A stretch of 64,000 bases of DNA. Origin: an uncultured Cryomorphaceae bacterium (GTDB lineage Bacteria > Bacteroidota > Bacteroidia > Flavobacteriales > Schleiferiaceae). The stretch lies in the NCBI GenBank assembly GCA_913043005.1, contig CAJWKU010000002.1:1-64000 (forward strand), read 5' to 3'. The first letter of the stretch is position 1. Each line of letters begins with the position of its first letter. Under the pieces are notes generated by a model, which did no database searches, was not told the origin of the DNA, and saw only the letters and a list, made by a program, of their open reading frames with translations. Position numbers and translations under genes: made by a program. Below are positions 24,519 through 33,597 of the stretch, piece after piece.

Positions 24519-25676
24519 CTATTCTTTTAAAGTTGAATATCGCGACTGAAGATCTCTTTGTATGTTTTCTAGCCTTCGGAAATGATTCATAGCTGCCATG
24601 TTTCTACCCAATTTTTTATTCATCGATAAGATCGAATCGAAATCACCTAAAGCCTGAGAGCATTTACTAAAATCCTGCATCCATAAATAAGCTTCAGCAA
24701 TATTTAGTAATAACAGTCCTGCCTGAACAGATCCAATTCTTGCTTTTTTATCATTTGGCGCGTAGTTGCCATATTCTTCCTTCCATATGTCAATGGCGGA
24801 TATAAGTTTAGTCTCAAACTGCTCCCGCATATCAGAATCAATACCCAATCTATATGCTCCTACTAAAGACTGTGATGCACTATTTATATTATCATAGTTA
24901 TTTTTCTTTGTAGTTCTAAAAGTCCAAATCTCAGTACGATAATTATTAATAGTTACAAAACCATATTTCATGGATAAATATTTTGAAAGATCCTTTAGAG
25001 CATTTTCCAAAGCCATTTTTTCTGAAGCTTGGAAATTTCTTTTCTCAACTTTCCCCAAGGCTGCCGAACTAATTCCTCCTCCTAGCATTTTTCCTGCGAA
25101 CTCCTCGGGGTCAGTGATGTTGTAAACACCCGTATAATTTTTATTTTCTATATGCCCTTCATCATCGGTAATTATAGCTTCAATTGATATACTTGTTGTC
25201 ATATCAGCACGAAAACGTGTGATAGTGTTTCCATCTCGAACAACTCTAATTTTTCGAGAAGAAGACGAACATATAGGTCTATTAATGATAATGTTAACAC
25301 TTGCATTTGCAGACTCCGATTTATCCAAACCCTCTATAGATACAAAACTTGTCAACCTAGCACTTGAGTGGATGGTTGGAAAATATTTGTTGTAAGGTAA
25401 GTTACTTCCATCTACAGCTTTTATTTTCAATTTTTGGTTCATTTTTAAACTATTCCACTCTTCCAGGGCATAATCATTCTCCTCTTTTTCAATTTTAATT
25501 TCCTCTTCATAAGTAACACTTCCCGATGAGGAATACTTGAAATCTTTTGATAGCATGGACTGAGGAGGCTGAACAAAATCGAAACTAGATCTAAGAGCCT
25601 TTGGGTTTTGTCCAGAAACAATAAGACAAGCAAATGATAAAGCGGTGAAAAGAGAAAATTTAAATTTCATAGTCAA
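24519..25676 (-). CDS. Exported protein of unknown function
   Basis: A 385-residue protein with a signal peptide cleaved near VSGQN. The middle (residues about 90-230) is beta-rich; the last 130 residues are helical with an arrangement like tetratricopeptide repeats (SVQAGLLLLNIAEAYLWMQDFSKCSQAL). I do not recognise a family. Probably periplasmic. It lies 55 nt downstream of the esterase gene on the same strand and faces the zinc-ribbon gene tail to tail. A second ATG two codons in (MKFKFSLF) is an equally good start. Confidence 0.7.
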   Translation of the reverse strand: MTMKFKFSLFTALSFACLIVSGQNPKALRSSFDFVQPPQSMLSKDFKYSSSGSVTYEEEIKIEKEENDYALEEWNSLKMNQKLKIKAVDGSNLPYNKYFPTIHSSARLTSFVSIEGLDKSESANASVNIIINRPICSSSSRKIRVVRDGNTITRFRADMTTSISIEAIITDDEGHIENKNYTGVYNITDPEEFAGKMLGGGISSAALGKVEKRNFQASEKMALENALKDLSKYLSMKYGFVTINNYRTEIWTFRTTKKNNYDNINSASQSLVGAYRLGIDSDMREQFETKLISAIDIWKEEYGNYAPNDKKARIGSVQAGLLLLNIAEAYLWMQDFSKCSQALGDFDSILSMNKKLGRNMAAMNHFRRLENIQRDLQSRYSTLKE

Positions 25677-25731
25677 TTAATTTTTTAATTTGATAGGCTT
25701 AATCTAAAAAATGGTGCTTATAAACAAATCA

Positions 25732-26940
25732 TTAATCTTTTGAGGAATTGAAAACCCAACTAAATGCAGAGGGAAATCGTTCTCTCCAACCCAGTTCTCC
25801 ATGGTAAGAGGCCGGGTCTTTAATCCATAAATAATCTTTATTTCTTTTTAAACCTATAGAGTCTAAGTTAGCTAATAATAAATCAATTCCTGGCTGCAAT
25901 TGAGATTCTAGACCAAGACCACCGTTGTCAATATAAAATGGAGTTGTCGGTTTCTTATATCCACTAGCAGCCCATGGGGTCAAAGCATCAACACTAAGAC
26001 CATCCCCAGCATTAACTAAAACAGCTGGAGAAAAAGACATCACTCCATCAAATAAATAGTCATATTCTGTTGCCAAACGGAATCCCAAAACTCCTCCCAT
26101 GCTGGATCCAGCAAAGAATATTTTAGGTACAACACCCATATCTCCCGTTACAGGATAATTATCAAGCACAAAAGGAATTATAGTTTGAGTCAAATATTTT
26201 ATGGTCGCGTCTCCTAAATCTCCAGGCCCATACTCTAACCTTCTATTATTACCACTTTCAGAACAATCTAGGGCCACCACTAAAATGTCCCTATCGATAA
26301 TATTAGAATCAATTAATGAAATAATTGACTCGTCTACAGCCCAGTCCACTCCATATGTACTTGATGAAGGGTCGATAACATTTTGACCATCTGACATTAA
26401 TAATATATCAAACCCCGAAATACTCTTATTTTTTCTAAAATCATAAGGAGACCAAACCCACATCCTCCTACTCGGAATAATTCCATCAGGATCAATAGGA
26501 GATTGTAAAGTCTCATGATAACCCGATATTTGACCATCAATAATTATCTCTGCTGGACCGAAATAATCACAATGAAAAATTGTATCCATTCCATTCCAAC
26601 CTCCTAAGTCACGATTAGAACCCACCTCATCTAATAATGCCTCTTTTTCCCATGTGCCTAAAGTTATTTTATATGAAAATGCACTGTCTTCACTGTTGAA
26701 ATAGAGCGACCAACGAAGTGAATCTTTTCTTGTAAATGGAATTCCCCTACCATTCCACTGTCCTAACTGATCATTACTCCCAGTGATGAAAATTGTATCT
26801 GAATCAACTAGAGGAACAGATGTAAATAATTGTATTTCAACACTTTGAATATCATTTTGAAACTTATTTCGGGGGCCACACCCTGTTGTTGTAAATGCTG
26901 TAAAAACTACAATTACAATTATTTTTTTAAAGTTTATCAC
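25732..26940 (-). CDS. CBM20-esterase lipoprotein
   Basis: A 402-residue lipoprotein (lipobox TTGC, C21). Residues about 33-125 look like a family 20 starch-binding module (IFITGSNDQLGQWNG, WSLYF, FSYKITLGTWEKEA). Residues about 155-400 form an esterase D-like alpha/beta hydrolase with nucleophile S280 in GSSMGG and a C-terminal H380. It would bind an alpha-glucan-like polymer and cleave an ester outside the cytoplasm. Its start overlaps the ppx stop by 4 nt, coupling it to polyphosphate genes. Confidence 0.8.
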   Translation of the reverse strand: MINFKKIIVIVVFTAFTTTGCGPRNKFQNDIQSVEIQLFTSVPLVDSDTIFITGSNDQLGQWNGRGIPFTRKDSLRWSLYFNSEDSAFSYKITLGTWEKEALLDEVGSNRDLGGWNGMDTIFHCDYFGPAEIIIDGQISGYHETLQSPIDPDGIIPSRRMWVWSPYDFRKNKSISGFDILLMSDGQNVIDPSSSTYGVDWAVDESIISLIDSNIIDRDILVVALDCSESGNNRRLEYGPGDLGDATIKYLTQTIIPFVLDNYPVTGDMGVVPKIFFAGSSMGGVLGFRLATEYDYLFDGVMSFSPAVLVNAGDGLSVDALTPWAASGYKKPTTPFYIDNGGLGLESQLQPGIDLLLANLDSIGLKRNKDYLWIKDPASYHGELGWRERFPSAFSWVFNSSKD

Positions 26941-27845
26941 AACTCACGAATTAATTTAAATTTCCTTCGATACAAATCTCGAACGATACCATCACTCAGC
27001 CCAATCTTTGGAACGTACACTTTCTTTGCTCCTGACAATTCCATTATTTTTTGAAATATTTCCAATGCAGGAATAATGACATCTGCCCGATCAATATTTA
27101 GGCCCAAAGAGGTTATTCTTTGCTGATGATCCATTTTAGTTAGAACGCCATGTAAATGATTTATGTAATTCAAAGAAAGGGGTTCATCTATCGATTTATT
27201 GCTCATTTTATGCACTTTATTGATATTTCCACCAGATCCAATTATTGCTAGGTTTACATTTAAAACATTAACATGATCAGATATCCAAGACTTCAAGTCA
27301 GACCAATTTTCACTTTGCTTACCACCAAGAAGAATCCGAACTGTTCCTAATTGAAAAGAGTTAGACAAAACGGGTTGGTGATCCTGAAAAAGAGTTAATT
27401 CGGTCGATCCCCCGCCAACATCTACAAATAACAGATTTTTTTCAGAAGGTTGAATTTTATCAAAAAGCTTTGCTTTAAAGACTAAGCGCGCTTCTTCTTC
27501 CCCATCAATTATTTCGATATCAAGACCCGTTTCTTTTTTTATCTCTTTCAACCAATATTTTCCATTTTTTGATTCGCGCATCGCGGAAGTTGCACATGCA
27601 CGATAATCTTCGATATCATTAACTCGCATTATTGCTCCAAATGCACGCATTGAATCAACTAATCTTTTACCCGATTTTTTTGATATCTCTCCTGATGAGA
27701 ATACATCCTTTCCCAGCCTTACAGGAAGTCTCGTAATTGAAACCTTTTTATAGTGAGTATAATCCTCCGAATAAATAATATTTGTTATCAACAATCTCAA
27801 CGAATTTGAGCCAATATCTATTGCAGCTATCCTGGTGATTTTCAT
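26937..27845 (-). CDS. ppx: Ppx/GppA-family phosphatase
   Basis: A 302-residue member with only the two actin-like N-terminal subdomains. AAIDIGSNSLRLLI and FVDVGGGSTELTLF form the nucleotide/phosphate clefts. Family role: release of phosphate from polyphosphate ends, or hydrolysis of pppGpp. It lacks the C-terminal HD-like region of the 500-residue E. coli proteins. It overlaps ppk1 upstream (ATGA) and the esterase downstream, so all three form one translationally coupled unit. The neighbour ppk1 favours the polyphosphate role. Confidence 0.92.
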   Translation of the reverse strand: MKITRIAAIDIGSNSLRLLITNIIYSEDYTHYKKVSITRLPVRLGKDVFSSGEISKKSGKRLVDSMRAFGAIMRVNDIEDYRACATSAMRESKNGKYWLKEIKKETGLDIEIIDGEEEARLVFKAKLFDKIQPSEKNLLFVDVGGGSTELTLFQDHQPVLSNSFQLGTVRILLGGKQSENWSDLKSWISDHVNVLNVNLAIIGSGGNINKVHKMSNKSIDEPLSLNYINHLHGVLTKMDHQQRITSLGLNIDRADVIIPALEIFQKIMELSGAKKVYVPKIGLSDGIVRDLYRRKFKLIREL

Positions 27846-29908
27846 TTTTTTAAACCATTTTTTAACTGATCAGCAACATATTTATGCAGTCGAATTTGAC
27901 TTCTTATTTTGGGACCAGCAATATGACGGTAAGATTTACTCGCATCAATTCCGTTTAATCTACTCTTCACGTTATCCTTCCATAGAATATCTAAATGATC
28001 TTTAATCTGACTTTTAATGTTTTTATCATAGATCGGAACACCAACCTCTATTCTTAGATCTAAATTTCTCGTCATCAAATCAAACGAAGAAATATACATA
28101 TTCCAATCTCCATTATTACTAAAGGCATACACTCTTGAGTGCTCTAGATATCGGTCAACAATGGAAATCACCTCAATATTCTCAGAGAGATCTTTTACCC
28201 CCGGAATAATGGAGCAAATCCCCCTAACGATGAGCTTTATTTTAACCCCAGCACAGCTAGCTTCATATAGCTTGTCTATCATGGCATAGCTACTTAATGA
28301 ATTGAACTTCATCCAAATTCCTGAATCTAAGCCAGACTTTGCATTTTTTATCTCTCGATCAATAGCATCAATAATTTTATCTCTGGTAAAATTAGGACTG
28401 ACAATTAAATGCTTGAATTTTTGGGCTTTATACGGCTCTGCTAAATACTCAAATACACGAATCACTTCATTAGTAATTTTTTTCCTAGAAGTCATTAAAT
28501 AATAGTCAGTGTACGTATTCGCCGAAATTTCATTGAAATTGCCTGTTCCTATAATGCTGAAGAATTCAATTTTATTTTCAAAAACTCGCTCGATACAAAT
28601 AAGTTTACTATGAACTTTCAAACCCTCTATTCCAGTTTGAACCAATATACCTTCTTTCCTCATTTTTTCGAGATAATGAATATTTTTCTTCTCATCAAAA
28701 CGAGCTTGCAACTCAATAACAACATTAACGATCTTTCCATTCTTCGCGGCATTTATCAGTGCAGATATGACTCTCGATTGATTTGCTAAGCGATAAAGAG
28801 TGATATGAATTCTTTTGACTTGAGGGTCCATTGCAACTTCCCGTAAAAACCTTATGATATATAAAAAAGTATGATAAGGAGTAAAAAGAAGAACATCTTT
28901 GTTACGAATAACATTTAAAATACTCCGATCTAAGTCAAGATCTGGGTGTGATTTAGGCTTAAGAATTGGATATTCCAGCTCAGCTCCCCCAATGTTTGGG
29001 AAATTAATCAAGTCTTTTTTATTGTGATACCTCCCTCCAGGGTAAAAAGAATCATTTCCAGAGAGTCCTATTCGATCTGTCAACTCTTTTAAATCTGCAA
29101 TTTTCATAGAACGATCAAATGATATACGAACCGGATCACCTTCTAATCTATCTTCTAATCCCGTCCTTACGCGGTCAAGAATTGTTTTCTTTGAAATATC
29201 ATGCTGATCAATATCTAATTCTGAATCTCTCGATATTTTAAAGCTATGCGCCTCAATATCGTCAGTTGGAAAAATAAAATATGCATATCGCAAATTATAT
29301 CGAAGGACATCATCGATATACATGATATAGCTTTTTCCATATTTAGGTAAAACAATAAATCGACCATGCAGTTCCGTAGGGATTTCAATTATTGAACAAA
29401 TTGGATTTCCGGTTTCAGAGATAAGACGAATAGAAAGATAAATGGATTCATCATTAAGTTCAGGAAAAGAACGCTTTGGGTCTAAAACCATTGTAAAAAC
29501 CGATGGAGAAATTTTCTCGATATAAAATTTTCGTATGAAATCTTTTTGACCGTGTGTTAACTCTGTTTCTTTAATTAGATTTATTCCAATCTCATTTAAT
29601 GAAGACATTAGTTCTGAGTATGTGCTCTCAACCTCTTTGTTTTGTTTTGTAATTACCTCTTGAATTCGATTCAATAAAATTTTAGGCTCCCAATTACCTA
29701 ATTGTCTTTTGATTTTTTTTGTTTCAGAGAGCTTCGACAATCTCTGTATTGTAGCGACACGAACCCGAAAAAATTCGTCCAGATTTTTTGAAAAAATACC
29801 GAGAAATCTAACTCTTTCAATTATTGGGTTGTTTAGGTCCTGAGCTTCCTGAAGAACACGGGAGTTAAACTGCAACCAGCTTAAGTCGCGATTATTGTAC
29901 ATGATCAA
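27842..29908 (-). CDS. ppk1: Polyphosphate kinase Ppk1
   Basis: A 688-residue kinase that polymerises the gamma-phosphate of ATP into polyphosphate. It starts with YNNRDLSWLQFNSRVL, as in the family, and has the phospholipase D-like domains with the phospho-acceptor His in GLKVHSKLICIER and the motif GTGNFNEISANTYTDYYLMTS. Length is standard. The start could be the second Met (MYNNRD), two codons in. First gene of the ppk1-ppx-esterase unit. No clear TAnnTTTG box was seen upstream. Confidence 0.97.
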   Translation of the reverse strand: MIMYNNRDLSWLQFNSRVLQEAQDLNNPIIERVRFLGIFSKNLDEFFRVRVATIQRLSKLSETKKIKRQLGNWEPKILLNRIQEVITKQNKEVESTYSELMSSLNEIGINLIKETELTHGQKDFIRKFYIEKISPSVFTMVLDPKRSFPELNDESIYLSIRLISETGNPICSIIEIPTELHGRFIVLPKYGKSYIMYIDDVLRYNLRYAYFIFPTDDIEAHSFKISRDSELDIDQHDISKKTILDRVRTGLEDRLEGDPVRISFDRSMKIADLKELTDRIGLSGNDSFYPGGRYHNKKDLINFPNIGGAELEYPILKPKSHPDLDLDRSILNVIRNKDVLLFTPYHTFLYIIRFLREVAMDPQVKRIHITLYRLANQSRVISALINAAKNGKIVNVVIELQARFDEKKNIHYLEKMRKEGILVQTGIEGLKVHSKLICIERVFENKIEFFSIIGTGNFNEISANTYTDYYLMTSRKKITNEVIRVFEYLAEPYKAQKFKHLIVSPNFTRDKIIDAIDREIKNAKSGLDSGIWMKFNSLSSYAMIDKLYEASCAGVKIKLIVRGICSIIPGVKDLSENIEVISIVDRYLEHSRVYAFSNNGDWNMYISSFDLMTRNLDLRIEVGVPIYDKNIKSQIKDHLDILWKDNVKSRLNGIDASKSYRHIAGPKIRSQIRLHKYVADQLKNGLKK

Positions 29909-30028
29909 ACATCCATATTTAAAGAGCTATTGTAAAACTATTATTAACAAACTTAAAAATATAAAGTGACCATTTTAAAATGGCTAAAGGATAAATTTAC
30001 ACATTCATTAACCTGAAAATCCATGAAA

Positions 30029-30802
30029 CTAAGAATATGTTTTCTTTGCCTTGTCCCATAAATCATTCCATTCCTCGATCTTAACTCCAATTGGACTCTT
30101 TTTATTTTTAGCTAACATTTCTTCCATTTTTTGAAATCTTTTCAAAAATTTCGCATTACTAAGAGACAATGCCTGTTCGGGATCTAATCCTCTGTGTTTA
30201 GCATAATTCACTAAGGAAAACATAACATCCCCTAACTCCATCAACTCATTTTCTCTGCTACTAGGGTTCCGGAGCTCTTTTAACTCTTCTTCAACTTTTG
30301 CCCAAACGGATTCAGCATCTGGCCAATCAAAACCAACACCCTGAACTTTTTCTTGAATTCTATATGCTTTTACCAAAGCTGGAAGTGATTTTGGAACACC
30401 CTCAAGAACAGATTTTCCCTTAGCACCTTTTTCTTTTATTTTAATTGCCTCCCAATTTTCTTTAACTTTTTCTGAAGAGTCTGCTTCTGTATTAGCATAA
30501 ACATGCGGGTGCCTGTGTACCAATTTATCGCAAATTTCATTTAAAACATCTGAAACAGTAAAATGATTGTTTTCTGATGCTATTTTACTGTAAAAAACTA
30601 AATGCAAAAATAAATCTCCTAATTCTCCTTTTAGTTGAAACCAGTCACCCGAATCTATAGCGTCCACTAATTCATAGGTTTCCTCGATAGTAAGTTTTCT
30701 CAATGTGTCAATAGTTTGCTCACGATCCCATGGACATTTCTCCCTCAAATCATCCATAATGGTTAATAGTCGATCGAAAGAATCAAGATCTTCAGCCCTC
30801 AT
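30029..30802 (-). CDS. mazG: NTP pyrophosphohydrolase MazG
   Basis: A 257-residue enzyme with two MazG helical domains, the usual length of the bacterial house-cleaning form. It hydrolyses (d)NTPs to NMP and pyrophosphate. The Mg2+ motif EETYELVDA...GELGDLFLHL is seen in domain 1, and EEELKELR...ELGDVMFSLVNY in domain 2. Its start overlaps the DUF5606 gene by 11 nt. It is the last gene of the def-TPR-DUF5606-mazG unit. Confidence 0.96.
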   Translation of the reverse strand: MRAEDLDSFDRLLTIMDDLREKCPWDREQTIDTLRKLTIEETYELVDAIDSGDWFQLKGELGDLFLHLVFYSKIASENNHFTVSDVLNEICDKLVHRHPHVYANTEADSSEKVKENWEAIKIKEKGAKGKSVLEGVPKSLPALVKAYRIQEKVQGVGFDWPDAESVWAKVEEELKELRNPSSRENELMELGDVMFSLVNYAKHRGLDPEQALSLSNAKFLKRFQKMEEMLAKNKKSPIGVKIEEWNDLWDKAKKTYS

Positions 30803-31235
30803 TACTATCTTCTTTATCCCCTTTAAGTAAATTATCCGAACCTTTTGAATTAATTATGAAAAACCCATATTCACAAAGCATATTATACCAATTGAAAAAT
30901 TTCTTCATATCACTAATATAAACTCTGTCTTGATCGTAATTAGGAACATATTGACCAAAAGTTTCAATGATCTCGTCATTTTTAGCCTTGTGGGATACTG
31001 ATTTTTCTCCACTTAGTGCATCCTCCATATTTTCATAGAGCTCCCTTAAAGGCTTTTCTCCATCGTGACAATACATTGCTATTTCATCTAGTGCATGGAC
31101 CTGCTGTTGAGCTGAGATTGTAAATCTTTTTTTATCGTTTAAGGATTCTACAAGGATACCTGTTCTCGTCTGAGTAATTAAATTAAAGAGGCCCTGACGT
31201 CCGCTAATCGCCATAATATTTTTTAAAGATTTCAT
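30792..31235 (-). CDS. DUF5606 domain protein
   Basis: A 147-residue protein typical of Bacteroidota. The N-terminal KNIMAISGRQGLFNLITQTR and GILVESLNDKKRFTIS are the DUF5606 core; the second half is helical. The function is unknown. It lies between a TPR lipoprotein and mazG, with which it overlaps, a gene order widely kept in the phylum, so a link to peptide deformylation or nucleotide surveillance is possible but not shown. Confidence 0.85.
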   Translation of the reverse strand: MKSLKNIMAISGRQGLFNLITQTRTGILVESLNDKKRFTISAQQQVHALDEIAMYCHDGEKPLRELYENMEDALSGEKSVSHKAKNDEIIETFGQYVPNYDQDRVYISDMKKFFNWYNMLCEYGFFIINSKGSDNLLKGDKEDSNEG

Positions 31236-31245
31236 TATACGTTTT

Positions 31246-31740
31246 TTAAGGATTTTGTTGCCATTTGTGAATTTTTTCTAAAAGAGATGAATCTTTACCA
31301 AAGATTAGCATTTCACGATATTCTAAACCTCTTTTCGCATATTTTGTCTCAGGGTAGTCGTTTGTCAGGATACCCAGGGTTTTTATGGCTCGAGGATAAT
31401 CATCTAATTCTTCGCCAAAAGTAATTGCTGAAGCAAAAAGTGCTAGTGCTGCCTCTTGTCGGTCAGGAAGAGAATCATAGATAGCCATATAATTACGAAT
31501 AGCAAACAAAGCTCTCCCTGGAATTTGGGCCTGATAATCTCCTGACGCAAGCAAATATCTTACCCATAGGGAGTCATTCAAGGAAGAAGATGCTGATGAT
31601 TCAAGAATAATTAAATTTTCATAAAAATTTGCAGTATCAAAGGATTCTGAAATTATTTCTTCTGATTTTGAATGAGGTTCTTGACAATTTGAAAAAGCCA
31701 ACATGATAAGACAAAGAAAAAAAAATTTATACTTGATCAT
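31246..31740 (-). CDS. TPR-like lipoprotein
   Basis: A 164-residue lipoprotein (lipobox FSNC, C19), then helical repeats of tetratricopeptide type (ALFAIRNYMAIYDSLPDRQEAALALFASAITFGEELDDYPRAIK read in pieces, residues about 75-135). It is probably periplasmic and a scaffold. Its start overlaps the def stop by 4 nt. A similar small TPR lipoprotein follows def in many Bacteroidota. Confidence 0.8.
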   Translation of the reverse strand: MIKYKFFFLCLIMLAFSNCQEPHSKSEEIISESFDTANFYENLIILESSASSSLNDSLWVRYLLASGDYQAQIPGRALFAIRNYMAIYDSLPDRQEAALALFASAITFGEELDDYPRAIKTLGILTNDYPETKYAKRGLEYREMLIFGKDSSLLEKIHKWQQNP

Positions 31741-32309
31741 TTCACATTGAATTTCATCCTGTAAATGGTATCAACTTTTCCTGAAGAAACATTTTTTAAT
31801 CGTCCCTGGATCATACGTCGTTTTAGGGGCGTCATTCGATCTGGAAACAGAATTCCTTGAATATGATCATATTCATGCTGAAAAATTCTTGCAGACAAAC
31901 CAACCAGTTGCTCTTCTATCCAATCACCATTACTATTTTGACTACGAATCTTAATCTCTCTTAATCGAGATATTTTTTCATGAATTCCAGGAATACTTAA
32001 GCAACCCTCTTCATAAGACCATGATTCTCCATTTTCTTCAACAATTACAGGATTAACAAAGGCACGCTTAAACTCTTTTAAAACTATAGATTCCTCTTCT
32101 TCCATGTCTTCTGCAAAAGGAGAAGCATCAACAACAAAAATTCGACTTGATAATCCAATTTGCGGCGCTGCAAGACCAACTCCTTTTGATGCATACATTG
32201 TTTCAAACATATCATCGATCAATGTTCTTGTTTCCACTGAGGTAGGGTCAACTTCCTGAGCCAACCTTTTTAAAACGGGAGATCCATATGCTACAATGGG
32301 GTATACCAT
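31737..32309 (-). CDS. def: Peptide deformylase
   Basis: A 190-residue Fe2+/Zn2+ enzyme that removes the formyl group from new proteins. All three motifs are present: GVGLAAPQIG, EEGCLSIPG (metal Cys) and QHEYDHIQG (two metal His and catalytic Glu). Slightly longer than the E. coli enzyme because of an acidic insert (DMEEEESI). It is divergent from ruvX with a -7 box for each direction between them. First gene of the def-TPR-DUF5606-mazG unit. Confidence 0.98.
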   Translation of the reverse strand: MVYPIVAYGSPVLKRLAQEVDPTSVETRTLIDDMFETMYASKGVGLAAPQIGLSSRIFVVDASPFAEDMEEEESIVLKEFKRAFVNPVIVEENGESWSYEEGCLSIPGIHEKISRLREIKIRSQNSNGDWIEEQLVGLSARIFQHEYDHIQGILFPDRMTPLKRRMIQGRLKNVSSGKVDTIYRMKFNVK

Positions 32310-32324
32310 AGTTATTATTTACTG

Positions 32325-32332
32325 CAAAGATA
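32325..32332 (-). promoter_or_regulatory. -7 box for def
   Basis: TATCTTTG on the minus strand, 15 nt before the def ATG; predicted leader about 12 nt. Confidence 0.6.
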
Positions 32333-32343
32333 CAGCCCTTAAC

Positions 32344-32351
32344 TACCTTTG
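32344..32351 (+). promoter_or_regulatory. -7 box for ruvX
   Basis: TACCTTTG ends 5 nt before the ruvX ATG (32357), predicting a leader of about 2 nt. It is divergent from the def box 11 bp away. Confidence 0.65.
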
Positions 32352-32356
32352 CATTA

Positions 32357-32776
32357 ATGGGAATCTGGTTAGGATTAGATGTAGGAGGGAAACGAACAGG
32401 AATTGCTGAGTCTGACGAACAAAGTCTGATGGCCTTTCCAAGACAAACAATATTAACTAGTGAGCTTTTAAATCACTTAAAATCAAGTTATTCACCGCAT
32501 AACTTGAACGGAATAATTATTGGGGAACCGAAACGATTAGATGGAAGCGAGACTCATGGAACTGCATTCGCAAAAATGATTTACAATAAAATACATTTAC
32601 TGTGGCCAGATATTATTATCCATTGGATCGATGAACGTTTCACCTCAAAAATAGCAGCACAAGCTGCGAATATTTCGGGAGCGAAATCCAGAGTAAAAAA
32701 AAATAAATCAATGCTAGATTCAGCTTCAGCATGTATAATACTCGATAGTTTCCTTACTCAAAAAAAATTGAAATGA
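32357..32776 (+). CDS. ruvX: RuvX/YqgF RNase H-fold protein
   Basis: A 139-residue YqgF-family protein, annotated as Holliday-junction resolvase and also needed for 16S rRNA 5' end processing in E. coli. The acidic motif LGLDVGGKRTGIA, then IIIGEPKRLDG, DERFTSKIA and the C-terminal DSASACIIL are intact. It overlaps dapD by 4 nt and heads the ruvX-dapD-cca unit. Confidence 0.95.
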   Translation: MGIWLGLDVGGKRTGIAESDEQSLMAFPRQTILTSELLNHLKSSYSPHNLNGIIIGEPKRLDGSETHGTAFAKMIYNKIHLLWPDIIIHWIDERFTSKIAAQAANISGAKSRVKKNKSMLDSASACIILDSFLTQKKLK

Positions 32777-33588
32777 AGAAATTGAAAGAACAAATAGAAA
32801 ATGCTTGGGATAACAGAGAATTGCTAAAATCGCAAAAAACAATAGACGCTATTAATATAGTGATAGACCAACTTGATTCTGGAAATCTTCGTGTTTCTGA
32901 ACCTACAGAAAATGGTTGGATACTCTACGAGTGGATAAAAAAAGCCGTTGTTATGTATTTTCCAACACGAGAATCAGAAACCTTATTTGCTGGACCAATG
33001 GAATTTCATGATAAATTGAAATTAAAAACGGGATATGCTAAAAAAGGGATTCGAGTAGTTCCTCATGCTATAGCCAGGTATGGTTCATTTATAGATCGTG
33101 ATGTTATTCTAATGCCGTCCTATGTTAACATTGGTGCCTATATAGGTAGCAGAACAATGATTGACACATGGGCAACCGTTGGATCATGTGCCCAAATAGG
33201 AAGCGATGTTCATATCAGTGGAGGGGTCGGTATTGGAGGAGTTCTCGAACCGCTACAAGCTTCTCCCGTATTAATAGAGGATGGCGCTTTTATAGGTTCA
33301 AGATGCATAATAGTTGAAGGGGTTCATATAGGAAAAGAGGCTGTTCTTGGTGCAAATGTTGTTTTAACTTCCAGTACAAAAATTTTTGATGTCAGTGGAG
33401 AAAAAACAATAGAATTTAAAGGTAAAATACCACCAAGAAGTGTGGTAATTCCTGGTAATACAAAGAAGAATTTTCCAGCAGGAGAATTTCAAGTCCCATG
33501 TGCCTTAATAATTGGCAAGCGAAAAAAAAGCACGAATTTAAAAACTTCACTAAATGACGCGCTGCGTAATTTTAGTTTGGCAATTTAA
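32773..33588 (+). CDS. dapD: Tetrahydrodipicolinate N-succinyltransferase DapD
   Basis: A 271-residue left-handed beta-helix acyltransferase that succinylates tetrahydrodipicolinate in lysine and diaminopimelate synthesis. The hexapeptide-repeat core (VNIGAYIGSRTMIDTWATVGSCAQIG, residues about 117-142 read in pieces) and HISGGVGIGGVLEP are diagnostic. Other dap genes are absent. The start overlaps ruvX by 4 nt. Confidence 0.97.
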   Translation: MKKLKEQIENAWDNRELLKSQKTIDAINIVIDQLDSGNLRVSEPTENGWILYEWIKKAVVMYFPTRESETLFAGPMEFHDKLKLKTGYAKKGIRVVPHAIARYGSFIDRDVILMPSYVNIGAYIGSRTMIDTWATVGSCAQIGSDVHISGGVGIGGVLEPLQASPVLIEDGAFIGSRCIIVEGVHIGKEAVLGANVVLTSSTKIFDVSGEKTIEFKGKIPPRSVVIPGNTKKNFPAGEFQVPCALIIGKRKKSTNLKTSLNDALRNFSLAI

Positions 33589-33597
33589 TTTCCCACT

